Assembly (NCBI GenBank): GCA_963991165.1
Contig: CAXDOW010000011.1
Span: 1 to 30,646 of the forward strand
From: GCA-2862585 sp963991165
Lineage (GTDB): Bacteria; Bacteroidota; Bacteroidia; Flavobacteriales; UBA7312
DNA length: 30,646 nucleotides
Direction: 5' to 3'
The position numbers were made by a program, and so were the translations under genes. This document shows positions 14,576 through 23,554 of the stretch, in pieces (the stretch's first letter is position 1; each line of letters starts with the position of its first letter). Below the pieces are notes generated by a model. The model saw nothing but the letters and a program-made list of their open reading frames with translations. It was not told where the DNA came from and did no database searches.

Positions 14576-14827
14576 ATGGTTTCCGATTCAATTCATTCAA
14601 TTTATTTAAGTCGTTTGGGAAAGCGCCTGCGTCACCTTCGTCGTTCCAAGGGGTTGAGCCAGGCACAGTTAGCCATTGATGCCGACATGGAAATTTCACA
14701 AATTAGCCGCATCGAACGCGGCATCCTCAATACTTCCGTGGGTACTCTTCTTCAAATAGCCCAGGCCTTGGAAGTGGATATTTCTGACTTGCTACCGAGT
14801 TCCATTTCAAATGAAAAGGAGGGCTAG
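14576..14827 (+). CDS. Small XRE-family HTH regulator
   Basis: The 83-residue protein is essentially one Cro/CI-type helix-turn-helix domain: LGKRLRHLRRSKGLSQAQLA leads into the recognition helix ISQISRIERG, then VGTLLQIAQALEVDISDLL. There is no sensor or peptidase domain. I use the ATG at 14576; a GTG at 14570 is the alternative and adds two residues. It is divergent from the six-gene envelope operon, and two palindromes lie between them, so it is the likely local regulator and may regulate itself. Its codons are more G+C-rich than those of the envelope operon. The stop interlocks with the anmK stop in CTAG. Confidence 0.85.
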   Translation: MVSDSIHSIYLSRLGKRLRHLRRSKGLSQAQLAIDADMEISQISRIERGILNTSVGTLLQIAQALEVDISDLLPSSISNEKEG

Positions 14828-15876
14828 GGAAAGTACTTGCCACCTACCGAATCGCGCAATGCTCCGGTTACGCTTGCCAAACAATTTACTTCACCTCTGA
14901 GTTTTAGCACCCCCAAAAGTCCAAAGATGAGGGCTTCTTTGTAATCGATAAGCCATGGGTTAGGTATTTCAAAATGGCAATTTGAATGAAAGGTGATTCG
15001 TTGCATCAAAAAGGCATTGTGAGCCCCACCACCAGTAACCAATACGTGACCATCTTGACATACCTTTCCAATTTGCATGGCTATGTGTTCACAAAGCGTT
15101 CTAAGAACATCCCTGGGTGCGTGGTTGTGTTTTTCTATTTCTGGCAAAAAGACTGATTCAAACCATTCTTTCCCTAAAGATTTGGGTTGACTTTTATGGT
15201 AATAGTCTAGTGAGTTTAATTTGTCTAACAACTCAGGAATAATACGTCCACTTCGAGCCATATGGCCGTTTTTATCGTATTCCTTTCCTAGTTGTTTAGC
15301 CAGCTCATTCAGTGCCATATTGACTGGGCAAATATCAAAAGCCAAGCGTTGCTTGTCTTTACTATAGGAAATGTTGCTAAATCCCCCCAAATTGAGGCAG
15401 TAAGAGTAAGACGTGAAAAGCAGTTCATCTCCTATGGGAACTAAAGGGGCGCCTTGTCCGCCCAGTTTGATATCGTGACTTCTAAAATCGCAGACCACCG
15501 GTAATTTGGTCAATGTTTTTAGCAGCTGTCCGTCGCCAATTTGTAAGGTGATTCCCTTGTTGGGTTGGTGCCAAACCGTATGACCATGGGAGGCAATTAA
15601 ATCTGGTTTTAAGCCCTTTGTTTGAATAAAGTCATTGATGTGTTGGGCTAAGAGTTGTGAATAGTCCTTTTCCACTTTTCGAATGTAATCAATGTTCTTC
15701 AGGTGTAAATTGGCCAATTCCTTTTTCCACCATTGGGAATAAGGCACTGTACGGCATGGCGTGAGTGTATAGCTCCATTTGGAGTCATGTATAAACTCTA
15801 CATAGGCCAAGTCGATACCGTCCAAAGAAGTGCCTGACATGATACCAATCACTTTGTATGTGTGCTTTAATGGCAT
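14824..15876 (-). CDS. anmK: Anhydro-N-acetylmuramic acid kinase
   Basis: AnmK phosphorylates and opens 1,6-anhydro-MurNAc from peptidoglycan turnover, using ATP, to give MurNAc-6-phosphate. The 350-residue protein carries the family start GIMSGTSLDGID (about 11-22), the phosphate-binding SHGHTVWHQP and GDGQLL stretches, GQGAPLVPIGDELLF, NLGGFSNIS and a second glycine motif VTGGGAHN. Length is slightly below the family norm of about 370. It is convergent with the XRE gene and divergent from the acyl-CoA dehydrogenase gene. Confidence 0.95.
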   Translation of the reverse strand: MPLKHTYKVIGIMSGTSLDGIDLAYVEFIHDSKWSYTLTPCRTVPYSQWWKKELANLHLKNIDYIRKVEKDYSQLLAQHINDFIQTKGLKPDLIASHGHTVWHQPNKGITLQIGDGQLLKTLTKLPVVCDFRSHDIKLGGQGAPLVPIGDELLFTSYSYCLNLGGFSNISYSKDKQRLAFDICPVNMALNELAKQLGKEYDKNGHMARSGRIIPELLDKLNSLDYYHKSQPKSLGKEWFESVFLPEIEKHNHAPRDVLRTLCEHIAMQIGKVCQDGHVLVTGGGAHNAFLMQRITFHSNCHFEIPNPWLIDYKEALIFGLLGVLKLRGEVNCLASVTGALRDSVGGKYFP

Positions 15877-15927
15877 ATTCGCTAAAATGACTATTTTTGA
15901 GCAAATTTAAACCAACTAACGACAAGT

Positions 15928-17067
15928 ATGGATTTTTCATTGACAGAGGAACATAAAATGATACGACAAGCGGCTCGTGACTTTGCCCAAAGTGAGCTTT
16001 TGCCTGGAGTAATAGAGCGTGATGAAACGCAAACTTTTCCCCACGAACAAATTAAAAAATTGGGTGAATTGGGATTTATGGGCATGATGGTCGACCCTAA
16101 GTATGGGGGCGGCGGTATGGATACCATTTCGTATGTCTTGGCTATGGAAGAGTTGTCCAAAGTAGATGCTTCGGCCTCAGTCGTGGTGTCGGTCAACAAT
16201 TCGTTGGTTTGTTGGGGGCTCGAAAAATTTGGTACCGAAGAACAAAAACAAAAATACCTTGTCCCTTTAGCTAAAGGCGAAATTATTGGGGCTTTCTGTC
16301 TATCTGAACCAGAGGCAGGTAGTGACGCCACCTCGCAAAAAACAACAGCCCAAGATATGGGCAATCATTACCTACTCAATGGCACTAAAAACTGGATAAC
16401 TAATGGCAGTACGGCCTCTGTTTATTTGGTCATGGCTCAAACCGATGCGGAAAAAGGCCATCGAGGCATTAATGCTCTTATTGTAGAGAAAGACATGCCC
16501 GGGTTTGAAGTAGGACTCAAAGAAAACAAATTGGGGATTCGTGGTTCTGACACCCATTCCCTTTTATTCACAGACGTTAAAGTCCCTAAAGAAAATAGGA
16601 TAGGAGAAGACGGTTTTGGCTTTAAGTTTGCCATGTCCACCTTGTCTGGCGGACGAATTGGTATCGCTGCCCAAGCTCTAGGGATTGCCTCTGGAGCGTA
16701 TGAACTGTCAGTGGAATACTCCAAACAACGCAAGGCCTTCGGAAAAGCTATCCACGAGCATCAAGCCATTGCCTTTAAATTGGCCGATATGGCTACAGAG
16801 ATTGAAGCTGCTCGGCTTTTGTGTCTTAAATCGGCTTGGTGTAAAGATAATGGACTAAATTTCGACAAAGAAAGTGCTATGGCCAAAGTATTTGCCTCGG
16901 AAGTGGCTATGAAAACGACCACCGAAGCGGTTCAGGTTCATGGGGGCTATGGCTACGTTAAAGAATATCACGTTGAACGCTTGATGCGAGATGCTAAAAT
17001 CACCCAAATTTATGAGGGTACATCTGAAATTCAACGCGTTGTAATCTCTCGACAAATACTCAAATAA
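15928..17067 (+). CDS. Acyl-CoA dehydrogenase, short-chain type
   Basis: This FAD enzyme makes the alpha-beta double bond of acyl-CoA in fatty acid or amino acid breakdown. The 379-residue protein has the standard N-terminal helical, central beta and C-terminal helical domains. The signature FCLSEPEAGSDA is at about 123-134, the FAD-site motif QVHGGYGY is near the end, and the catalytic Glu363 lies in QIYEGTSEIQR, the position used by butyryl-CoA dehydrogenases. Length is typical. Only 2 nt separate it from the SLBB gene, so this metabolic gene probably leads the polysaccharide-export transcript. A TATTTTTG element (15892-15899) is a candidate -7 without a clear -33. Confidence 0.93.
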   Translation: MDFSLTEEHKMIRQAARDFAQSELLPGVIERDETQTFPHEQIKKLGELGFMGMMVDPKYGGGGMDTISYVLAMEELSKVDASASVVVSVNNSLVCWGLEKFGTEEQKQKYLVPLAKGEIIGAFCLSEPEAGSDATSQKTTAQDMGNHYLLNGTKNWITNGSTASVYLVMAQTDAEKGHRGINALIVEKDMPGFEVGLKENKLGIRGSDTHSLLFTDVKVPKENRIGEDGFGFKFAMSTLSGGRIGIAAQALGIASGAYELSVEYSKQRKAFGKAIHEHQAIAFKLADMATEIEAARLLCLKSAWCKDNGLNFDKESAMAKVFASEVAMKTTTEAVQVHGGYGYVKEYHVERLMRDAKITQIYEGTSEIQRVVISRQILK

Positions 17068-17069
17068 AT

Positions 17070-19595
17070 ATGAAAAAGCAGTTAGTGAATTTCAAATTTT
17101 GGGGCTTTGTTTTTTGTGTGCTAATGGTTTCAATGGCCTATAGTCAATCGCTAAATCAAGCTCAACAGTATCTCAAGTTTCTGCCATCAAATTTAAATGC
17201 TACTCATGTCAATCCATCCGACATTCCTAGTCAAGAGGTGCTTAGACAAATGGGCCTCAGTGAGACTGAAATCAAGCAAGCTATGGACTACAAGTTCCAA
17301 CGAGGATCGTATAATCCTAATTTTATCGATTCTTCGGCCACTGATATTCATCAATTTCAAGCCAAAAAACTAGCAACGACACTTAGTGATACGTTGTTTC
17401 CGTATAATGATTCCATACGGTATCCTGTGGCTAAAATTTATGGTCAAAACTTTTTTCGAAACAATACAATTAACTTCTTTTCTAGGTCATACGATAGTCA
17501 AGCGCCTGAGAATTATTTACTTGGTCAGGGCGATGAACTCACTATTTCCATTTGGGGATTGGCTGAGCACAACGACATTGTGGTGGTTAACGAAAAAGGA
17601 TATATTACCACAAAATACGCTGGTCGTATATATGTTGGGTCCAAAAACCTTCAGACTGCCAAGTCGTTGGTTAGAGAACGTCTAGCTAACTTCTTTGACC
17701 TTTCTAAATCTCAGTTTGATATGACGCTAAATTATTCGCGAGAAATTACCGTCAATATTATTGGAGAGGTTTTTCAACCTGGCTCTTATTCCATGCCAGC
17801 TACCAACACCGCTTTTAATGCTTTAGTGATGTCAGGTGGGCCCAACCAAATTGGTTCAGTACGGAATATTTATCTTATCAGAGATGGGCAAACCGTAGAT
17901 TCATTAGATATCTATAAATTTTTGTTTGACCCTTCCTATTCCAAAGATTTATTCATGCAAAACAATGATAAGTTATTGGTCAACACAGCGGCTAATTTGG
18001 TGGAACTAAAAGGAGAGCTCAACCGTCCATATACCTACGAAATAAAAGATGGAGATATTCTAAAAGATGTTATCACCTATGCCGGTGGTTTTACCAAAAT
18101 GGCCTACCAAAATGGGATTACAGTTAAGCGTATTAACGACAATGAAGTAAATACCATCACAATTGATCAAATTGGCCTAAACCACTTTGAATTGAAAAAT
18201 GGAGACGAAGTGATGGTTAACAGTATTCAAGCAATACCGAGTGACTTGGTAAATATTCACTCGTCTGTTGGAGTAAGTGGTGAATATCAGTTTAGTGAGG
18301 GAGAGCGAGTGTACGACATGTTGCTAAAATCAAATTCTCTTAATGACGACTTATTTTTGCATGCGGCCTATTTAGTTAGAACGGATAGTAATTTCAACAA
18401 GCATTACGTTATAATAGATATCGCTGGTGTAGTCAATGACCCTCAGTCGTCCTCCAACATTTTAGTTGAAGAATATGACGAAATTTTCTTCCTGTCTAAA
18501 CGAGATTTCATGGACGAATACGATGTGACTATTTCGGGTGGTGTCCGAGCCCCGAACACATTTACGTATGGGGAGGGTATTACGCTTTCCAATATAATTT
18601 CCATGGCAGGTGGTTTTGTTCCTCAAGCCACTGGAGGCAAGATAGATATCTCTCGAATTTTGGAATTAGATTCAGAAAAAAATATTCTGAAAGCTAAACG
18701 CGTATTGGTTCGTTCTTTTGACATTTCTATTCAAGGTGATCTGAGCGAGGACGCCATGAACTTTGAATTAGAACCCTACGATGAGATAGCTGTACGCACT
18801 AACTCGGATTATGAGGAAGTACGAACGGTTTTTATTACAGGAGAGGTGAAGTTTCCCGGTAAATATTCGCTAATAAGTAATACAGAAAGCATTTCTGAAG
18901 TGATTGAACGAGCTGGGGGTGTAAAATATACTGGTGATATTCTTTCAGCCAAAATGTTTCGCTTCCTAAAAGTAGAAGAGTTTCCAAACAATGAAATCGA
19001 TTTTTATCAAGATGATAAAGAAATTATCAATGGCTTCTTCTCGGATGGTGAATTTGTTCAAATTATACCTATTGATGACGAGAAAAATCAAAAGACTAGT
19101 ATTTTCGACAAAACATACATCAACAAATACACACCCGTCCACATCGATTTAAAACGAGCTATGAAATTTAGAAAGTCAAAATACAACATTGTTTTAAATC
19201 ACTTGGATAGTATTCATATCCCTAAAACTCAAGACCTAATATCCATAACGGGAGCACTATCTAATTTTGAAGAGAATACTATATCTGTGCCATTTGTAGA
19301 ACGTAGAGCCAATTACTATATCAATAATTTTGTAGGTGGTTTTTCAAAACACAATGTGAAATCCAACACCTTAGTTATCTCACCAACTGGATCCGTTAAA
19401 AAAGCCAAGGACTTTGGACTTTTTGTGTTGTATCCTAGAGTAAAACCAGGATCGACTATCAAACTAACAGAAGATATTAAAATCAAACGACAAAAACCTG
19501 AACCAGTCGATTGGACACGCGTGTTAGAAAGTACCGTCACCAAAATTTCGGCCTTAGCATCTCTGTATATTCTTTACTTATCTCGTCAAAACTAA
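17070..19595 (+). CDS. SLBB-domain polysaccharide export outer-membrane protein (Wza-like)
   Basis: The 841-residue protein has a signal peptide (about 1-26, ending SMAYSQ) without a lipobox. An N-terminal helical part is followed by a polysaccharide export domain (YLLGQGDELTISIWG, about 150-215). About six SLBB-type repeats follow; each has a G-E-V or G-G-x start and a following AGGF or GGV: INIIGEVFQPGSY, LKGELNRPYTYEI, VGVSGEYQF, ISGGVRAPNTF, FITGEVKFPGKY, SITGALSNF. A C-terminal amphipathic helix (ALASLYILYLSRQN) may form the outer-membrane ring, as in Wza. The large size is usual for Bacteroidota members. It is followed 8 nt later by the Wzz gene. No glycosyltransferases are in the window. 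Confidence 0.9.
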   Translation: MKKQLVNFKFWGFVFCVLMVSMAYSQSLNQAQQYLKFLPSNLNATHVNPSDIPSQEVLRQMGLSETEIKQAMDYKFQRGSYNPNFIDSSATDIHQFQAKKLATTLSDTLFPYNDSIRYPVAKIYGQNFFRNNTINFFSRSYDSQAPENYLLGQGDELTISIWGLAEHNDIVVVNEKGYITTKYAGRIYVGSKNLQTAKSLVRERLANFFDLSKSQFDMTLNYSREITVNIIGEVFQPGSYSMPATNTAFNALVMSGGPNQIGSVRNIYLIRDGQTVDSLDIYKFLFDPSYSKDLFMQNNDKLLVNTAANLVELKGELNRPYTYEIKDGDILKDVITYAGGFTKMAYQNGITVKRINDNEVNTITIDQIGLNHFELKNGDEVMVNSIQAIPSDLVNIHSSVGVSGEYQFSEGERVYDMLLKSNSLNDDLFLHAAYLVRTDSNFNKHYVIIDIAGVVNDPQSSSNILVEEYDEIFFLSKRDFMDEYDVTISGGVRAPNTFTYGEGITLSNIISMAGGFVPQATGGKIDISRILELDSEKNILKAKRVLVRSFDISIQGDLSEDAMNFELEPYDEIAVRTNSDYEEVRTVFITGEVKFPGKYSLISNTESISEVIERAGGVKYTGDILSAKMFRFLKVEEFPNNEIDFYQDDKEIINGFFSDGEFVQIIPIDDEKNQKTSIFDKTYINKYTPVHIDLKRAMKFRKSKYNIVLNHLDSIHIPKTQDLISITGALSNFEENTISVPFVERRANYYINNFVGGFSKHNVKSNTLVISPTGSVKKAKDFGLFVLYPRVKPGSTIKLTEDIKIKRQKPEPVDWTRVLESTVTKISALASLYILYLSRQN

Positions 19596-19603
19596 TATCA
19601 ACT

Positions 19604-20653
19604 ATGCAGCAAGAAAATGACGAAATACGACTAAAAGATATCATTCTTAAACTAGTTTTTTTAAAAAATTTATTACTTAGGAATTGGCTGGTTATCTTAG
19701 CGTTTGTATTGCTTTTTAGTTTATTGGGAGTTTCTTATTCCTTATCGAAAAAAACTACCTACACTGCTGATTTGACTTTTGTGGTTGATGAACAACAAGA
19801 GGGTCACAATCCCCTCAGTTCTATGGCAGGTGGCATAGCCAGTCAATTTGGTTTTAACATAGGAGGAGGTTCAAGAGGAACATTTAGTCAATCCAATATT
19901 GAAGAAATAATCACTTCTAAGCGCGTCGTGCAAGCCGCTATTCTTCAAACTGTAACTATCGATAAAAAAGAAGACTTATTAATTCATCACTATTTTGACT
20001 TCAACGGCATATATGAAGAATGGAAAAAAAATGGGGTGTCGTTTATAGATTTTTCTATAGGCTCCTCCGTATTCTCTTTTCAGCACGATAGTTTAATGGG
20101 TATAGTGTATAATGATTTGGTTGAAAATTACATTACCACCTCACTAGGCGATGAAAACTCTATATTTTTGATTAGTTGTGTTTCTGAAAATGAACAATTT
20201 TCCAAGTTGCTGACTGAGTCTTTGGCTACCACTTTGGAGAACTATTATATTAAATTTCAAACCGCTAAATCTGAAAGTACATTAAATTTGTTATCCTTTC
20301 GAGCTGATTCAGTGCTCAACGAATTGAAAATAGCAGAATATCAATACGCCACTCATAAAGATGCCAATTTTGGGGTTCAGCGTGCAGAAGGTTTGTTGGA
20401 AGAAATTAGACTAAAACGAAACGTTGAGATTTTGAATGTCATGTATGCCGAAATTATCAAAAACCTTGAAATTTCTAAATTCACGCTTATTAACAATAAA
20501 CCACTACTGAATATTATCGATAGACCAGTCTTACCATTGAAAATCAATGAATTATCTCCTGTTTTGGCATTCATACTATTTGGTGTTTTGGGTGGTTTTG
20601 GAATATCTTTTTTCCTTATTGTTCGTCAATTGATTCGTGACGAGCTGGCTTAA
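19604..20653 (+). CDS. Wzz-like chain length determinant protein
   Basis: I start at the ATG at 19604 (MQQENDEIRLKD, 349 residues); an earlier ATG at 19511 lies inside the SLBB gene and would add an implausible tail. The protein has a membrane helix near the N-terminus (about 27-47), a periplasmic region with coiled-coil potential (SESTLNLLSFRADSVLNELK, and on to about 300), and a C-terminal helix (about 320-341). The VVDEQQEGHNPLSSMAGGIASQFG stretch after TM1 is typical of Wzz-type polysaccharide co-polymerases. There is no fused or adjacent tyrosine kinase. It is convergent with murF, and the stop codons interlock. Confidence 0.85.
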   Translation: MQQENDEIRLKDIILKLVFLKNLLLRNWLVILAFVLLFSLLGVSYSLSKKTTYTADLTFVVDEQQEGHNPLSSMAGGIASQFGFNIGGGSRGTFSQSNIEEIITSKRVVQAAILQTVTIDKKEDLLIHHYFDFNGIYEEWKKNGVSFIDFSIGSSVFSFQHDSLMGIVYNDLVENYITTSLGDENSIFLISCVSENEQFSKLLTESLATTLENYYIKFQTAKSESTLNLLSFRADSVLNELKIAEYQYATHKDANFGVQRAEGLLEEIRLKRNVEILNVMYAEIIKNLEISKFTLINNKPLLNIIDRPVLPLKINELSPVLAFILFGVLGGFGISFFLIVRQLIRDELA

Positions 20654-21900
20654 AGAAAAGGCCTAAGTTGTTCCAGTCTTATCCCCCTCGACCCCTTTAA
20701 TAAAATGAAAGTCTCTGCTATGGGGTTTTCTTGTATCCACTGCAGGCAATCTTCGGTATTTAAAAACTGTTTGAACCCGTGCTTACACTGATTGAATTCA
20801 TGTCCTATAAGGATAGCGTCTAATTGCTTCGCTTCAATCATTTCTATTAAGTGTTGATGCTCGGTTATAGATTCCTTTCCTAATTCAAGCATATCCCCTA
20901 GAATAACAATTTTTTTATCATTGGAAATGCGATTAAAGGATTGAATCGATTCACGCATACTGCTGGGATTAGCATTGTAGGCGTCCAGGATAAGCGAGTT
21001 TTGTTTTTCTGTAACTATGAATTGTGACCGATTATTTTGAGGTGCGTACTCTTCAATAGCATCTTTTATATCATTTAAGCTAACACCAAAGAAATCTCCA
21101 ATGGTACAAGCAGCTTTAATATTAGAACCATTATAGTTTCCAATGAGTTTAGATTGAATGACGAGTGACTTAAAATCAACGGAAGCAAAAGGCGATTCTC
21201 CATCATGCACAACATTATCGTATTCAATTCTGTTCAAATGGTTTGAAAGTGAGGTTAATAAACCGTCATTTTTGTTTATGAATATAGTTCCTCTTTTTTT
21301 CTCGATAAAATCGTAGAGCTCCTTTTTGGCAGATATGACACCTTCAAAACTACCAAACCCCTCTAAGTGCGCTTTGCCAATATTTGTGATTAAGCCATAG
21401 TCTATATCGGCAATGTCACATAAGTAATTTATCTCGTTTTGATGATTAGCACCCATTTCAACAATTAGAAATTCAGTGTCTAAATCGGCACTTAGAATGG
21501 TCAATGGAACTCCTATATGATTGTTTAAATTACCTTTAGTACAACAGATTTTAAATGATTTACTTAGCACAACATTAATGAGTTCTTTGGTGGTTGTTTT
21601 TCCATTTGATCCAGTAATTCCCAAAACAGGACATGTCAATTGATGACGATGGTAGTTGGCTAATTGTTGTAGCGTTTGCAGTACATCATCGACCAAAATC
21701 ATATGATCGTTTGGTTGTAATGTTGGATCATCAACTACCGCATAAGAAGCTCCCATTGTTATGGCTTGTTCGGCATATTCATTACCATTGAACCGTTCCC
21801 CTTTTAAGGCAAAAAATAGGCATCCTCGTATTATTTTTCTAGAGTCAGTTGAAACTCCAGTCGATTTTAAGAAATGGTCATGTAAATACTCAATTTTCAT
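20650..21900 (-). CDS. murF: UDP-MurNAc-tripeptide--D-Ala-D-Ala ligase
   Basis: MurF adds D-Ala-D-Ala to the UDP-MurNAc tripeptide with ATP, the last cytoplasmic step of the precursor. The 416-residue protein has an N-terminal substrate domain (STDSRKIIRGCLFFALKGERFNG), the P-loop GITGSNGKTTTKE (about 94-106), NLNNHIGVPLT, EMGANHQNEI, and a C-terminal DAYNANPSSM with GDMLELG. All are MurF motifs. It follows gldJ with a terminator right before its ATG. The murF-gldJ pairing is known in gliding Bacteroidota. Confidence 0.95.
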   Translation of the reverse strand: MKIEYLHDHFLKSTGVSTDSRKIIRGCLFFALKGERFNGNEYAEQAITMGASYAVVDDPTLQPNDHMILVDDVLQTLQQLANYHRHQLTCPVLGITGSNGKTTTKELINVVLSKSFKICCTKGNLNNHIGVPLTILSADLDTEFLIVEMGANHQNEINYLCDIADIDYGLITNIGKAHLEGFGSFEGVISAKKELYDFIEKKRGTIFINKNDGLLTSLSNHLNRIEYDNVVHDGESPFASVDFKSLVIQSKLIGNYNGSNIKAACTIGDFFGVSLNDIKDAIEEYAPQNNRSQFIVTEKQNSLILDAYNANPSSMRESIQSFNRISNDKKIVILGDMLELGKESITEHQHLIEMIEAKQLDAILIGHEFNQCKHGFKQFLNTEDCLQWIQENPIAETFILLKGSRGIRLEQLRPFL

Positions 21901-21901
21901 A

Positions 21902-21929
21902 TTAAAAAAAACCCCAAAATTTGGGGTTT
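21902..21929 (-). terminator. Terminator after gldJ, directly before murF
   Basis: Arms AAACCCCAAA and TTTGGGGTTT (21909-21918, 21920-21929) pair around one base. On the minus strand the stem is followed by a T run reaching to within 3 nt of the murF ATG. This is an intrinsic terminator of the gldJ transcript; murF would depend on read-through or another promoter. Confidence 0.8.
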
Positions 21930-21947
21930 ATGGTACTTGAAAACAGA

Positions 21948-23522
21948 TTACTTTTTATCGTAATATCCGTTGCTTTTTCCCCAATCGACAGGTTTACGTT
22001 GGTTTTCCTTTAAATTACTGGTTGGTGGTCCCAAACGATCCATAGCACATCTAAATCCAATGAAGTTGGTTGACTGCTTTTGATCTAGGAAACGCCTTGT
22101 TCCAGGTACCATCCAATATGCGCGATCTTTAAATGAACCTCCTTTATAAACTCTTGTCTGGTCGGAAATGAGGGAGGTTACATTCAACTCATATACTTCA
22201 TTAGTTGTACTCCCTTCAGGGTCATCTAGCCAATCGCTTGCTGGCGCTGCTACCTGTGAGTCATAATCACCATCCAAGAAGTTGATGTTATCGGCCTTAC
22301 TATAATTTCTACGGTTTAGGTTTTCTTCGACCGTTTCTTGTCTTTTGATTATATTACCTAAGCTGTCTTTTTCAACAATAAATCGATCTTCATCTCTTTC
22401 CCATGTCTCAAACACATTACCTCGATATGGGTTAAGGTCTGAGGTGTTAGGATCTACTAAGGGTCGATATACATCCATGACCCACTCAGATACGTTGCCT
22501 GCCATGTTGTAAAGTCCGTATTCGTTGGGCCAGTAACTGATGACAGGAGCAGTTTTATCGGCGTTATCATTTAATTTTCCAGCGGTTCCCATGTTGTCTC
22601 CTCGAGCTCGTTTGAAGTTGGCTACGATTTCACCCTGATTTTGTTTGGAAGGATTTCTAACTCCGTCTCCATTCCAAGGGTATAATTTTCGTTCATCTAC
22701 ATTTTCATTGTCCGTATTGCCCACTAAGGCCAGTGCTGCAAATTCCCATTCAGCTTCTGTAGGTAAGCGAAAGCTGGGGCTCAGGATGCCGTCCGAAATT
22801 TGAACCCCTCTAACAGCATTTCTGTCTCTTCCTGCTTTTTTGTCGTAGGCGTGTATTCCCATTTTGAGGTTAGGCAATTGTCTCCTAATTCGTCCTTCGT
22901 ACTGTCCCATCAAATAGGCATCTGTATTAAAAACGTTTTCATCCACTTGTTCAGGATCTTCCCAAAGGTATCCATTGTTAATGAGTATGCGTTCGTTGTA
23001 TCGGTCCGTGCGCCAAGCACAATAGTCCGTGGCTTGTTCCCAACTAACTCCAACTACGGGATATTGATGAAAAGCTGGATGGCGTAAGTAGTTTCTTACA
23101 TAAGGTTCGTTATATGACATCTTATCACGCCAAACATTAGTATCTGGGACAGCTTTCCAATAAACTTCTGGGTAGGAGCCATTGTCGTAATTAGAGCCGT
23201 AAACTCGTTCAATCCAAAAAAGGTACTCCAAATAATCGACATTTCTAACTTCTGTCTCATCCATGTAGAACGATGAAACGGTAACTGTTTTGGGAACGTT
23301 ATTCCAATCGAACAAAACGTCTTGTTCTACACGACCCATAGTAAACGAGCCACCTTCGATAAATACCATTCCAGATGGAGTAACTTGTTCTGTGTAATTC
23401 ATGGAAATTTCAAAACCGCCGTGCTTGGGATCATTGTAATTCCATCCAGTTGTTTTAGACCTTTCTTTGCTACAACTAGCTAGAACTGCAATTGAAAGAA
23501 AAAGTAAAATGTGATTTTTCAT
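21948..23522 (-). CDS. gldJ: Gliding motility lipoprotein GldJ
   Basis: GldJ is an outer-membrane-associated lipoprotein of the gliding motor and is needed for stability of T9SS proteins. The 524-residue protein has a lipobox (SIAVLASC; Cys17) and a formylglycine-generating-enzyme-like domain: MVFIEGGSFTMG, MDETEVRNVDY, YPVVGVSWEQATDYCAWR, FRLPTEAEWEFAA, NEYGLYNMAGNVSEWVMDVY, YKGGSFKDRAYW and IGFRCAMD. The catalytic Cys pair of true FGE enzymes is not seen, as is normal for GldJ. It lies 32 nt after the porP/sprF gene and before murF; T9SS genes porU and porV are just beyond. Confidence 0.95.
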   Translation of the reverse strand: MKNHILLFLSIAVLASCSKERSKTTGWNYNDPKHGGFEISMNYTEQVTPSGMVFIEGGSFTMGRVEQDVLFDWNNVPKTVTVSSFYMDETEVRNVDYLEYLFWIERVYGSNYDNGSYPEVYWKAVPDTNVWRDKMSYNEPYVRNYLRHPAFHQYPVVGVSWEQATDYCAWRTDRYNERILINNGYLWEDPEQVDENVFNTDAYLMGQYEGRIRRQLPNLKMGIHAYDKKAGRDRNAVRGVQISDGILSPSFRLPTEAEWEFAALALVGNTDNENVDERKLYPWNGDGVRNPSKQNQGEIVANFKRARGDNMGTAGKLNDNADKTAPVISYWPNEYGLYNMAGNVSEWVMDVYRPLVDPNTSDLNPYRGNVFETWERDEDRFIVEKDSLGNIIKRQETVEENLNRRNYSKADNINFLDGDYDSQVAAPASDWLDDPEGSTTNEVYELNVTSLISDQTRVYKGGSFKDRAYWMVPGTRRFLDQKQSTNFIGFRCAMDRLGPPTSNLKENQRKPVDWGKSNGYYDKK

Positions 23523-23554
23523 AATTTAATGGATTTCTATGTCTTTTATGTTAA

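Noticed and set aside
9966..14827. Toxin-antitoxin module centred on the XRE gene
   Set aside because: The regulator has no small toxin-like partner; its neighbours are exported proteins on the other strand and anmK.
17070..20653. Complete capsule locus
   Set aside because: Only export and chain-length genes are present; no glycosyltransferase, Wzx or Wzy was found in the window.
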